Origin: Siphonodentalium dalli
Taxonomy: Eukaryota > Mollusca > Scaphopoda > Gadilida > Siphonodentaliidae
Direction: 5' to 3'
NCBI GenBank assembly: GCA_032622095.1
Contig: CP136068.1
Location: forward strand, 149,371,365-149,435,364
Length of the DNA stretch: 64,000 nt
This document shows, one piece after another, positions 49,523-60,888 of this stretch. The notes beneath the pieces are model-generated. The model ran no database searches, was not told the origin of the DNA, and was given only the letters and a program-made list of their open reading frames with translations. Each line of letters opens with the position of its first letter. Position 1 is the stretch's first letter. Position numbers and translations under genes: made by a program.

Positions 49523-49691
49523 AGGGGATAACGGTGTGGTGTTTTGTTATTTCGGAAAGGTACATGGCGAATATACTGTGGAAATTTAGTTAATGGGCGA
49601 CGGCGGAGCCGGAGCCCATTAACGGGTATTTGCCACAGTATATTCGCCATGTACCTTTCCGAAATCACAAAACACCACACTGTTATCCCCA
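49523..49691. repeat. 169-bp hairpin
   Basis: The left arm begins AGGGGATAACGGTGTGGTG and continues GGTACATGGCGAATATACTG; the right arm mirrors it, ending CACCACACTGTTATCCCC. The loop is near CGACGGCGGAGCCGG. Arms are about 78 nt with few mismatches. Confidence 0.92.
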
Positions 49692-51369
49692 TTATAATGC
49701 TCTTCGACCTTATAAACATTATTTAGACAAACAAATAACTCGTAATTATCAACGAAATGTGCGGCCTTAGAATACACTCAGCCAATTCACGACTTTTTAT
49801 TTAAAATTTAATGCGCTAGATAAATATAGTCCCTCAATTAGCATCGCTCTTATCGTTAAAAATGCTGATAAACATGAAAAATTGCCACCTCAAATAGAAA
49901 TAAATATTCACAACAATTAGTTTCTGCATGTACCTGATGTCTTTTTCCAGATGTTTATCACTTGCAAATTGCGTTTTTGATTTTACCGTCAATATCCGAC
50001 AAAAGCGACGCCGCTGGTTTGTTTATATAGCAACGAGCTAGTTACTGAAGTCAATAGCAAGGGCGCCAACTCTATACATCTACTCCGTAACGTCGCCGAC
50101 ATGTACTGCGTGAGTGTGACGTCATGGAGAGAAATGGAACAGTGAGCGGGGCTGGATTGGGCATGGCCGAGATTAGGAATTCAGCTAACGGCAAAATTGG
50201 CGCGTATAAATATCTAGCATTGAAGCGGTGAACCGGACTATACATTGCGACAGGTTATTGATGAATAACCCCCCCCCCCCCCCACACATATGTGGTGTTT
50301 CCGGGGGTATATTGGCATAAGTGCATTAGAATGTTCGATAAATTGATTTTGTTCCATCGCAGTAAATGAATTGCACTCCTTTGTGGAATGCCGAAAAACC
50401 ATAATGACCATCTCAGGTACTGTCACGTACATTTGTCAATCGATGCACGTCCATTTGGTCGAGTATTACGTTGACTGTTGACTAAACTACGAAATCAACG
50501 GAAATAGTTTGAAGGCACGTTCACATTATAATCATGTCCATCGCAGATAATTGTGGCACACCCAGCGATTTCAAGTTTAGTGCCCGCATGAATAGTATCA
50601 ATAGAGGAATCGTGATTTTTCGAACTTTCCCATGGTGCCATCTTATGTGAAAATACTGAATGAAACTGGAGCATATTCGGAGGCAATCGGTCGAGTTAAT
50701 ATTTTTCACCCACTGACCGACGCGCGAAGCCCGTCCAGTGGGTGTACTGTAATCGTAGGACTCATGCGTTTCTGCTGAACTGAACTATTGCCTATGCGTT
50801 TCTGCTGAGCTGCACTGACGTTTGATCGCAAAATAAAATTATAATCATTATCAAAGCACACGTTTGGATAACACCGCCATAAACTGTTTCATATTATGCT
50901 GTTGAGCTCATATCGTCAATAAAATTAGAGTTATAACTCATTAAACTAAGAATTACTGCTAACGTATTTCTACCAATTGGGTAACTACATGTAAATTCAG
51001 GTTGAGCTGGAACTTGAGAATTTTTTTATTTCAACCAATTGAAATGCCGCTGGTATTGGGAAGGGTTAAGGTTGTGGGGCAACACAAATGACGTCATCGT
51101 AAACAAGGCGCCTCAAAATGAGTCAAAAATCGTACACAGTACATGTCTCGCTTCGTCTCGGAATCGTGATTTAAATTCATTCATTTTGACTGTTACTGTG
51201 TCCTAAGATATTAAAAACTTGTGGAATGTGCTTAGGAAGGATTCTTTTGATATCTAATAAGTGGGATTTACCTCCCAAAAAGGTGAGTTTCAGGCCTGCA
51301 TTTGTTGTCAATCTGTATTATCTGATCCTGACAGCGCTCGTCTGCAACTGTAATCAGGTAATTGGCAGA
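49692..51369. other. No gene recognised; small hairpin at 50708
   Basis: Contains a 15-base poly-C tract (50269-50283), a TATA-like GTATAAATA near 50204, and a small hairpin, CCCACTG...CAGTGGG, at 50709-50745. Two GCGTTTCTGCTGA(A/G)CTG phrases lie near 50766 and 50797. None supports a gene. Confidence 0.35.
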
Positions 51370-53160
51370 ATTCGCGTGTTTGCCGGACTAAACGTTTTCT
51401 CCACTCGATTCTCTCAAAATGCACAATAATCGGTCAAATTCTTTCAATAATTCTATCTAAATACATCTTAGCTATTATTCGGATCAGATCTCCCCGTCGA
51501 GAAAGCGGTATGTTGACTAAAACGACACTTGAGAAAGTTGTTTACATTTTGAGCGCACACTGCGGCACAGTACTGAGACTGAGTACACGCTCGATTTTTA
51601 TCATCGAAACAAATCAATTTCTTCCATCTAAAAGATAATTTCGTGCTGGACCCTATCATTTTAGGAATATATAAGTATTCCACGCAGACATACCTCAGTC
51701 TCAGCTTAAAATTTTGAAAAATAACAGTTTTATCGACATAAATCTATTTGAATGGGAAAATCCCGTGTTAAAATTTATCATCGAAAACAAATAATTTCTT
51801 CCATCTAAAAAATAATTACGTGCAGTACCCTGTCATTTTAGGAATTTATAAGTATTCCACGCAGACACACCAAGTCTCAGCTTAAAATTTGGAAAAGTAA
51901 GAGTTTTATCGACATAAATCGATTTGAATAGCAAATCCCATGTTAAAATTTATCATCGACAAAAATTAATTTCTTACATCTAAAAAATAATTACGTGCTG
52001 TACCCTGTCATTTTAGGAATATATAAGTAATCCACACAGACACACAAAGTCTCAGTTTAAAATTTTGAAAAATAAGAATTTTATTGACATAAATCAATTT
52101 TAATGGCAGATCCCATGTTAAATAAATTTTAGGGCCCTGCGAATGGTTTCTGAGCTGTTCCATATTGGGCACCCGAGTCCATATTTGACAGGTTCTACCT
52201 GATAATTGTGCGACAGTACAGTGTCGTTACTTTATACGTCAACATTGGTCATTATCACCCGACAAATTTATTTCGGTCTATCGTATCAACCCCCATGTAG
52301 CCTGACTAAGTGTCAACATTGGTCTTTATCGCTCCACTAATTTTTATCGTCTCATCGGTATGAATTCCATATCAAATTATTCACATATAACCAACTGAAC
52401 CTCTAATCCCTGTCCAATTTTGTTTTCATCGCTATAGTCACGTTACGTAATATTTTATCACGTGATACTTGTACTATAGTATACGGTATACGTATATCAA
52501 TTGCTATTCCTTTCTATATAATCCTGGTGCCATCTATAGAGATAGAGATAATTTCAGACCCCCCCCCCCCCCAATTTTATATCATTGCCGCTTCAGTACA
52601 GTCGCGATGCATCACATGGCAACATTGATCGCTATCGCTCTACTAATTTATGTCAGTTCATCGTTCCCCCCTTTCTCCGAGTCTATTTAACCAACCCAAC
52701 ATCTAATCCCGGCCTAAATTATTATTTTTATTTTCATCGGTATACCGTAGTTTAGTTACATACATATTTTTATCATTTGATTCCAATTTGCATTGTACCA
52801 CTATAGAAGTCCATAAATGACTATTCTGGCACTATATAGAGATAACTAAGATTATGACACCCCCCCCCCCAACAATTTTATAGCCTTGTTACAACAGTAG
52901 AGTTGAGATGCATGATATGTCAACATTGATAGTTATCACTCTACAAATTTATATCGGTTCAACCCTTAGTTCCCTGTATCGCCCACTCCTCCCTCGATTT
53001 ATTTTTTCATTTGTATTATAGTCTCGTTACGTACATAATGTGTACTCGCATTTGTTGCGTTAAAAACCAAAGGTCCCAAGTCAAAGTCCAAAATCCCCAA
53101 CACACTGATGTGAGGTTTAATGATAACTCTCATCTACATAACCTAACCAATATAAGGATG
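51370..53160. repeat. Long inverted repeat, left arm (~1.8 kb)
   Basis: Inverted and diverged copy of 55080-56860. Shared landmarks in mirrored order: TCTCCACTCGATTCT, ATTCTATCTAAATACATCTTAGC, the TTTATCATCGAAAACAAAT sub-repeats, TGAGCTGTTCCATATTGGGC, GTCAACATTGGTCATTATCA, CACGTGATACTTGTACTATA, and CCAAAGGTCCCAAGTCAAGG-like sequence at the inner end. No transposase is seen. Confidence 0.88.
51597..52130. repeat. ~178-bp tandem repeat, three copies
   Basis: TTTATCATCGA(A/C)A phrases at about 51598, 51777 and 51950. Each is followed by TTTCTTCCATCTAAAA, ATTTTAGGAAT(A/T)TATAAG, TCCACGCAGACA and TTTTATCGACATAAATC. Two copies survive in the mirrored arm near 56250-56590. Confidence 0.85.
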
Positions 53161-53305
53161 TGAGGTAGTAAAAGTAAATTTTCTCATTAAATTTTTTTTT
53201 TTGGTTAAATAAAGGAATAATTTAAATGTAAAATTTGGTTTAAAAAAAATGATTGACCGTGGCTCTTCCAATAATTGCGCGACTGACCTGGTCAATTGTT
53301 CTTAA

Positions 53306-54284
53306 GGGCTTTGTGGACCCAATTTTTCCAAAATTTCCCAAAATTTTATAGAGTCAAAATAAAAGATTCTGTTCATGTATATTAGTAATAATAGAAACCA
53401 TGCCCATTGATGCAACATTTTGAGAGTATACTTCATGGTGGATTATGTTAGAAATACAAAATGTGAACTTTATTCAGATTTAAAAAAAATTAATTTACAA
53501 GCAATGGTCCAAGAAAAACAAAGTCCAAATCTAAGAATCATATATGGGAATATGTACTGAACACTGTGATGAATGATGTATTACAAAAAAAATATTATAT
53601 TTCTTGAGTGTTCTTTGATAAAATTACTTTGAACCGGTTGTTGACAAATGATATACTAACTTCATAATATGGTTGACTGAGAGGCAGCAGTTAATATGTC
53701 AACCTTTCATGGCTGATGTCCAGTCTGGTGTGAATGGCTTTTTACCAGTGTCAAACATCCACATGAGTGATCACACTGAGTGAGTGGTGACCTATTTACT
53801 AGAATTAGTATGGTGATCTGGTAGTGGTATGATTGAGGATTAGCATTCTATTGTCAACAGAGTCCAGAGCAGTTACAATGGCCAGCTGTTAACCCGTGCC
53901 TGCTACCACCCACATAATCAACGTTTAAGCAAGTATATATCATTTGTCAACAACCGGTTCAAAGTAATTTGATCAAAGAACACTCAAGAAATATAAAAAA
54001 AATTTGTAATACATCATTCATCACAGTGTTCAGTACATATTCCCATATTTGATTCTTAGATTTGGACTTTGTTTTTCTTGGACCATTGCCTGTAAATATT
54101 TTTTTTTTAAATCTCATTAAAGTTCACATTTTGTATTTCTAAAATAATCCACCATGAAGTATACTCTCAAAATGTTGCATCAATGGGCATGGTTTCTATT
54201 ATTACTAATATACATGAACAGAATCCTTTATTTGGACTCTATAAAATTTTGGGAAATTTTGGAAAAATTGGGTCCACAAAGCCC
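53306..54284. mobile_element. TTAA-flanked inverted-repeat element, 979 bp
   Basis: Terminal inverted repeats about 355 bp long begin GGGCTTTGTGGACCCAATTT and end in the mirror AAATTGGGTCCACAAAGCCC. TTAA lies immediately outside both ends (53302-53305 and 54285-54288), as for TTAA-targeting elements such as piggyBac. The arms meet a ~270-bp unpaired centre (53666-53931). The flanking phrase CAATTGTTC / GCAGTTGTTTTGAG resembles a related uninterrupted site near 54428-54455. No transposase, so non-autonomous; superfamily assignment is tentative because the terminal bases are GGG rather than the usual CC(C/T). Confidence 0.78.
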
Positions 54285-54589
54285 TTAAGCAGTTGTTTTG
54301 AGAATTACTATGGAGGGAAATAGTTATGGCTGTGGCTTCGCAAGTAATTGACTTGGTGACGTGATGTTAACAAATCTGAACTCCAGTAAACCAAGGACGC
54401 TCCATACCAAATATAAGGTAAATAAATAATTCTTTAGAAGTTGTTTTAAGATTTTCTATGGAGGGAAAGAATTGTGGTGCTGGCTTCGCAACTATTTGAC
54501 CCCATTGTAACAAATATAAATATTAGTCACTCAGGCAATAGATGTATCTATTCTGTATATTAAGTTATTGGGTCTTACGTGTCTTGAGA

Positions 54590-54850
54590 TGTCTATATAT
54601 GTTTTGATGGACAGATCGCGCAAGCGCAAGGGACCCCCGCCAATCTTATCTGTTGTGATTCTAATTGTTGACTTATTAAATATGCGCATATGCTTAAGAA
54701 ACAGTCGCGCGCGAAGCGCGCTCCCGTAGGTCGGTTTTTGGATCCCAGTTAATGAAAATATCATTGAAATAATCGGTTTCCCCCCAATAAACATCCATAT
54801 ATTCAATATACATGTTTTTGGAGCAGAATTAGGTAGACCATATTGAACGC
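54590..54850. repeat. Inverted repeat C, left member
   Basis: Mirrored at 57285-57545. Landmarks are GCGCGAAGCGCGCTCCCGTA, ATCATTGAAATAATCGG, CATATATTCAATATACATG and GGAGCAGAATTAG. It contains the small palindrome GCGCGCGAAGCGCGC. Confidence 0.88.
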
Positions 54851-55080
54851 CATAATTCTGCTGTGGTTAAGTGGTCAATTACTTTGGACATTACTGTATG
54901 TAGATGGAGTTATCATTAGACCTCACATCCTTATATGGGATACAGTAATGCCCAAAGTAATTGACCACTTAACCACAGCAGAATTATGGGTAATTTTTCA
55001 GGATTTAAAATCCGGAAAAATTACCCATAATTATGCTGTGGTTAAGTGATCAATTACTTTGGACATTACTGTATGTAGAT
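54851..55080. repeat. Three alternating copies of a ~55-bp motif
   Basis: AATTCTGCTGTGGTTAAGTG with ATTACTTTGGACATTACTGT occurs forward at 54854, inverted at about 54942-54990, and forward again at about 55030. Between the last two lies a further small palindrome, GGGTAATTTTTC...GAAAAATTACCC. The region can fold into alternative hairpins. Confidence 0.88.
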
Positions 55081-56860
55081 GGAGTTAAACCTTACATCAG
55101 TTTGTTTGGGATTTGGACCTTGACTTGGGACCTTTGGTTTTTAACGCAACAAATGCGAGTACACCTTATACACAAATTTCTGATGTAGCCAGAGTTTTTC
55201 TTGGATAATATGAGTTTGAAGCCTGCTTACATTTCAATATGTTGTCAGTTTTGTATTTTCTGCAGCAGAACTCGGGGGCGCGTTGAAGCATAAGTTATAA
55301 GAGATAAAATGTGTACGTAACGAGACTATAATACAAATGAAAATATAAATTGAGGGAGGGGTGGGCATTACAGGGAACTAAGGGTTGAACCGATATAAAT
55401 TTGTAGAGCGATAACGACCAATGTTGACATATTATGCATCTCAACTCTACTGTTGCAACAAGGTTATAAAATAGGGGGGATGTCAGAATCTTAGTCATCT
55501 CTATATAGTGCCAGAATAGTCATGTATGGACTTCTATAGTGGTACAATACAAATTAGAATCAAATGATAAAAATATGTATGTAACACAACTATACCGATG
55601 AAAATAAAAATAATAATTTAGGCCGGGAAAAGATGTTGGGTTGGTTATATGGACTCGGAGAAAAAGGGGTTCGTACCGATGAACTGACATAAATTAGTAG
55701 AGCGATGTTGCCATGTAATGCATCGCGACTGTACTAAAGCAGCAATGATATAAAATTGGGGGGGGGGGGTCGGAAATTATCTCTATCTCTATAGATGGCA
55801 CCAGAATTATATAGAAAGGAATAGCAATTGATATACGTATACGGTATACTATAGTAATACCATAGACATATAAGTACAAGTATCACGCAATAAAATATTT
55901 CGTAACGTGACTATAGCGATGAAAAAAATAAATAAATTGGACTGGGATTAGAGATTGGGTTGGTTATATGTGAATAATTGGATATGGAATTCATACCGAT
56001 GAAATGATACAAATTAGTGGAGCGATAAAGACCAATGTTGACACTTAGTCAGGCTACGCGGGGGAAATAGGGGTTGATACAATAGACCAAAATAAATTTG
56101 TCGAGTGATAATGACCAATGTTGACGTATAAAGTAACGCGACTGTACTGTTGCACAATTATCATGTAGAACCGGTCAAATATGGACTCTGGTGCCCAATA
56201 TGGAACAGCTCAGAAAACATTTGAAGGGCCCTAAAATTTATTAAACATGGGATCTGCCATACAAATCGATTTATGTTGATAAATCTCTTATTTTTCAAAA
56301 TTTTAAGCTGATACTTTGTGTGTCTGAGTGGAATACGTATATATTCCTAAAATGATAGGATACAGCACATAATTATGTTTTAGGTGGAAGAAATGATTTT
56401 TTTTCGATGATAAAATTTAACATGGGAATTGCAATTAAAATCGATTTATGTCGATAAAACTGTCATTTTTAAAAATTTTGAGTTGAGAATTCGTGTGTCT
56501 GTGTGTAATACTTATATATTCTTAAAATGACAGAGTCCAGCGCGTAATTATGTTTTAGATGGAAGAAATTAAATTTGTTTTCGATAACAAATTTACAGCA
56601 TGTACGGCCGTACTACGGCCGGATTTATCGAGTACGCTATTTTATAAACAAACTTTTGTCAATAGCCGTTTTGGTCAAACTAAACCTTTTTCGACCGGGG
56701 AAGCAGATCCGAATAGTAGCTAAGATGTATTTAGATAGAATTATCAAAAGAATTTGACCGATTAGGGTGCATTTTAAAAGAATCGAGTGGAGAAATCTTG
56801 GTGACATTTTCATAAAACACGCCGATAATTCCAGAAGATAAAAGATGGCGGTTATCACAA
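55080..56860. repeat. Long inverted repeat, right arm (~1.8 kb)
   Basis: Mirror of 51370-53160. It starts with GACTTGGGACCTTTGGTTTT and ends with AGAATCGAGTGGAGAAATC followed by weaker similarity. Identity is clearly below 100 percent, with indels, so the arms are not a recent perfect palindrome. Confidence 0.88.
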
Positions 56861-56879
56861 TAGAACAGGCATAATATTA

Positions 56880-57140
56880 CCCGTAATTCACCTCACTACA
56901 CCAGGGGGCTTACCCATAATTCACCTCACTATACCAGGGGGTTCCCAATGGGTTATATATTATTTTCAGGCTATCAGATTATTTATATTTTCAACAACAT
57001 ATTATTACACCGGTGACTTTAAGATTACAATTTCAGCCTGTTCTGACTATCGATGCGATTGAGTCATATTTTCAAAAACATATTATACACCGGTGGCGTT
57101 AACTTTACAATTTCAGCATCTACGTGATTCTATCGGTACG
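56880..57140. repeat. Two small tandem duplications
   Basis: TAATTCACCTCACTA(C/T)ACCAGGGGG occurs twice, about 33 bp apart (56883, 56917). A ~90-bp unit with ATATTTTCAA(C/A)AACATATTAT and CACCGGTG follows twice (near 56987 and 57066). Confidence 0.8.
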
Positions 57141-57284
57141 ATTTGAGTAAGGTACAAAAAAAAATCTTCGCCCACTCGACCACAGAATTGGAGACTACCA
57201 CTGAATATCAAAAACAGCCACACTAGAAACACCACATGGTGGCGTAATAACTATGTGTGAAAATTAAACACAAAAATTAAATTC

Positions 57285-57545
57285 CATGATGGCGTCCAAT
57301 ATGGACTATCTAATTCTGCTCCAAAAACATGTATATTCAATATATGGATGTTTATGGGAGGGGGGGGCCGATTATTTCAATGATATTTTAATTCACTGGG
57401 ATCCAAAACCCGACCTACGGGAGCGCGCTTCGCGCACGACTGTATCTTAAGCATATGTGCATATTTAATAAGCCAACAATTGGAATCCCAACAGAGAAGA
57501 TTGGAGTAGGTCCCTTACGCATAGACATCGTTGATGATCTCTATG
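57285..57545. repeat. Inverted repeat C, right member
   Basis: Mirror of 54590-54850, including GCGCGCTTCGCGC and TTCAATATATGGATG. A G-rich tract (GGGAGGGGGGGG) replaces the C-rich side of the other copy. Confidence 0.88.
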
Positions 57546-57589
57546 GGAAACCAACTTGACATTTAATAGACCATTTCGATTAACTGCAA

Positions 57590-58075
57590 TAACTTAAGGA
57601 ATCTCTAATTGAGCTCAATCCCAATAAGAATATTCCTTCAGTTATTGTGCTTAAGCGCAGTTAGAAATACCTTATTGCGCTTAAGCACAATGTGATATTC
57701 CGGTGCAATAAGGAATATTCTTATTGCGCTTAAGTGTAGTAAGACATTCCTTATTACACGTAAGCGAAATTACATCAATATTGCACTTAAGCGAAATTAA
57801 TATCTCTCTCATTAGATCACCCTTGTGCAAATAGTAGAATAATCCTATATTTGTTCCACCCATACCATGGAGATGGACTACACCACCTGAATTATTGGGA
57901 GTTTATGTACTATATATAATATATTCCTTATTAAGATATTCCTTATTGGGTTTTATTATATAAGCGCAATTTGTAAATTCCATTATTGCGCTTAAGCACA
58001 GTTAAATATTTCCTTATTGCGCTTAAGCAAAATAGAGATTCCCTTATTGTGCTTAAGCGCAATTAGCTCTTCTTG
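57590..58075. repeat. Array of GCGCTTAAGCGC-type motifs
   Basis: At least eight occurrences of TTATTGCGCTTAAGC(A/G)CAAT or close variants, spaced roughly 35-45 bp, in two clusters (57590-57800 and 57950-58075) separated by unrelated sequence. The core TTGCGCTTAAGCGCAA is self-complementary. Confidence 0.8.
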
Positions 58076-58419
58076 CGATTAATTAAAAAAAAGTTCTAAT
58101 TGTATTGTAACTATTGTTTTGTCCTTTAATATTTCCCATACATCATGTACACATATAGTATGCTAGAATGGTACTATTATTACTAATACTACTCGTAGTA
58201 GTTAATACCACCTTACTGTCAATATCCTATCATGGTTAGTTTCAAATCATAACGTTAATTGTTATTACTATGTGTGTGTACTGTACATGTACATCGGTCA
58301 TCAATTAATAATATTTTGCTATTTTGCATGCGAAGTGGAAGACCCTCCAATAGCTTATCAATACCACTCGGGGCAGTGGGTGTTTTTCCTCAATTAATTG
58401 AATTTCTTGTTGGTATGAT

Positions 58420-58737
58420 TAATTGGGTGATTGATTGATTGACTGATTGGTTGGGGTTTATTGTCGCTTTAGCAACTAAGGCCATATCACGACATTGCCA
58501 GTTTTAGTGGTGGAGGAAATCCGCATACTTGCGACTAATCTAACAGTGATTTCAATGGCTGATAAACTCGTCAACCATGTGCGGCAAACCACCGGCCATC
58601 GGCGAGTAACTGGCAACTCCACCAGATAACGATTTCGAGTTACATGGAAACATGTGGATTTGAACCCTTATCGCCAGCGCTGGTGGGCGAAACGGCTTGG
58701 AGTGGTACCCCTAACCGATTGAGCCAACGAGGCCCCC
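58420..58737 (-). mobile_element. tRNA-derived SINE
   Basis: Read on the minus strand, a tRNA-like head starts near 58735 with an A-box-like TGGCTCAATCGGTTA (58712-58726) and a B-box-like GGGTTCAAATCC (58667-58656), one change from the usual GGTTCGAATCC. A body with GGATTTCCTCCACC and AAAACTGGCAATGTCGTG follows, then AATAAACCCCAACC and a short ATCA-type tail. The body resembles the shared 3' domain I recall from tRNA SINEs of molluscs and other marine invertebrates. SINEs of this type are transcribed by RNA polymerase III and mobilised by LINE proteins. Confidence 0.8.
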
Positions 58738-60300
58738 TGATTAATTGGTCTCCACACATATGCAATGTAGTTGACGAACCAGATTATTTTTCTAATGGCC
58801 ATGGGCTTTATGACTGAATTACATAAGAGACTGGCATGCATGGATGCACAACCATACACGTGCATGTGAGGCAAAAGTTATTTGAGGTATAAATAAGGAC
58901 GAAAACATCTCTATAGAACCCATATCCATATAACGTGAATAATGACACGCACAACGATAAAGAAAGTTAGTTGAAAGACATGCAACGATATTTTTCCACA
59001 CAAGGATAAACGACTTCGCAGATATAAAACTACAAATAATATAGGTGGATAGTGATAATATTTCTGAGACAATGGAATGCTTCATATTCATTTCTTTATG
59101 CTGCCTTGTTTTGATGTCTTAAAAATGGGTCACCTCTTTTTAGATCCACAGTGATATAACATTGGCAATACAATTGGAATAATTCAATTGTATTTCGTTG
59201 CTCATAATCCCTTTCACCAATAATAAGTAGTTTCAGAGGGAGTTCCATGCATTCTACAGCCTTGGTACATCTTGAACAGCTGACTGTCGCATTATACCCC
59301 GCACCGCGTCATGCCCCACATTACGCTATATTATTTAGTTTCTGACTGACTGAAATGGGTGTCCTCATGGTTGACATGGATTAACTGCTGGCCTAGGAAG
59401 TGTATCATGAAAAATTATGATTCAAATAATCTCTCTTTCACAAAAGTCTTTGGCATATGCCTCTCGGTGTCCAATGCTTCTGTTAAACTCTTCGCTATAT
59501 GATAAGAGTTTAATAGAACCGCTGGCAATATTGGCGAGTGAGTTTGGAGGGTGTGTCAAATCAAACGGGTATATTACCGATTCTTCAAACAAATGATCAA
59601 TCTTCTGGACACCAGTGTTCCATTTAGCTCTAGACGTTTTCCCAAATTCGTGGGCCGGATCCGTCATCTCCTTTTTGAACCTAGTCTATGTAAACCGCTA
59701 GGTTTTAACCGTCGTTTGACAGCTAAATCAGCAGGTTCAAGTGATAAATTTGTCTTCCTTTGTTTAACAAGAGATCATTTTATTGCAGTTATCAACACTG
59801 AAATTATTAGGGGGAACAATGTTTGTCTCCTTAATCCATTGGTCCCCTTAAACCATATATATACGTAATTTGTCTCCATAAAGTCGGTATCAAGATTATA
59901 TATAGGAGTAGGATCCGTTTGTCGGGCCCATAACGCACAAAATGGTCGCAGGCCATGCAGGGGCCGCAAGCCCCCCTGACACTCAATAAAGGCTCCAGAA
60001 TTGAGCCCGTTTCAGCTAGTAGGTTTATATTGGATCATCTTATTCTAAAATAAGCCGACAGTGGACTTAAATCCGTTTTATGGCACAAGCCACAGTGAAA
60101 ATACATTACAAAGAGCATACGTCTGATAAGTCGTGAGTTGGTTTATTCGCGTTATTGTCCGCCCATAATGAACTTATAATAAGTTATTATGAGTCGATAA
60201 TGGCACTAAAACACCCTTTGTAAAATGTATTAACGCAGTTTAGTTCAGATAATGACTATTTCCATTGTCGTGAATGTGATTTCGCTGTAGTTGGCTAAAA
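58738..60300. other. No gene recognised
   Basis: AT-rich sequence. A protein-like frame on the minus strand (59667-59422: contains FGKTSRAKWNTGVQKIDHLF) could extend upstream through a frameshift into LEPADLAVKRRLKPSG, hinting at a decayed coding fragment, but I recognise no family. The opposite-strand frame 59551-59868 overlaps it. Confidence 0.3.
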
Positions 60301-60404
60301 TGTCCATGCTATGACATCATTCACTGAGGAGGGCTATAGCCCACCTAGGCTGATTGAGGAGGGTTGGTCTTAGCCCGCCCGGATTTCTGAGAATGCCAGC
60401 CCTG

Positions 60405-60540
60405 GAAAGCCCATAACTCCGAAGGCCCGATTCTCCGAAACCCCATAATTCCGAAGGCCCGATTCTCCGAAAGCCCGATTCCCCGAAACCCCATAATTCC
60501 GAAGGCCCGATTCTCCTAAAGCCCGATTCTCCGAAAATCC
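60405..60540. repeat. ~32-bp tandem repeat, GC-richer
   Basis: CCGAAGGCCCGATTCTCC(G/T)A phrases at about 60420, 60452 and 60500, with CCCATAATT between them. They yield a false repetitive frame (GFGESGFRRIG-like) on the minus strand. Confidence 0.85.
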
Positions 60541-60712
60541 AAAATGAACTAGAATGCACGCAAAACACCCCCATGTAGTCGAACATGCACATAGCGAATG
60601 GTATATGCTTATAGCAGGGGACCACATGTTTCACGGTTAGACACATTGCACCCAAACCAACGCATATACCAGTGGTGGTATCAAGCCCGGAAATAAGGTG
60701 CCTGACATTTGC

Positions 60713-60806
60713 AGAATGAGGTCCCCAGAGGGTGAATTTAGAGATATTACCCCGCATAGCGGCTAGCATCACCAAACTCACCCTTTGCTAGGGGACCTCA
60801 TTCTGT
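60713..60806. repeat. Small inverted repeat
   Basis: CAGAATGAGGTCCCC and GGGGACCTCATTCTG pair perfectly across about 65 bp; the AGGGTGA / TCACCCT inner stem extends it. Confidence 0.8.
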
Positions 60807-60888
60807 TCAGACATTGATCGGGTAGGGTTCAGTAGTCCGAAGGTTCAGTCCGAAGGTTCACTAGTCATTCCATATATATGTCGCATTA

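Noticed and set aside
60317-60781. 154-residue minus-strand frame
   Set aside because: The central part is the 32-bp GC-rich tandem repeat; the rest has no recognisable motif.
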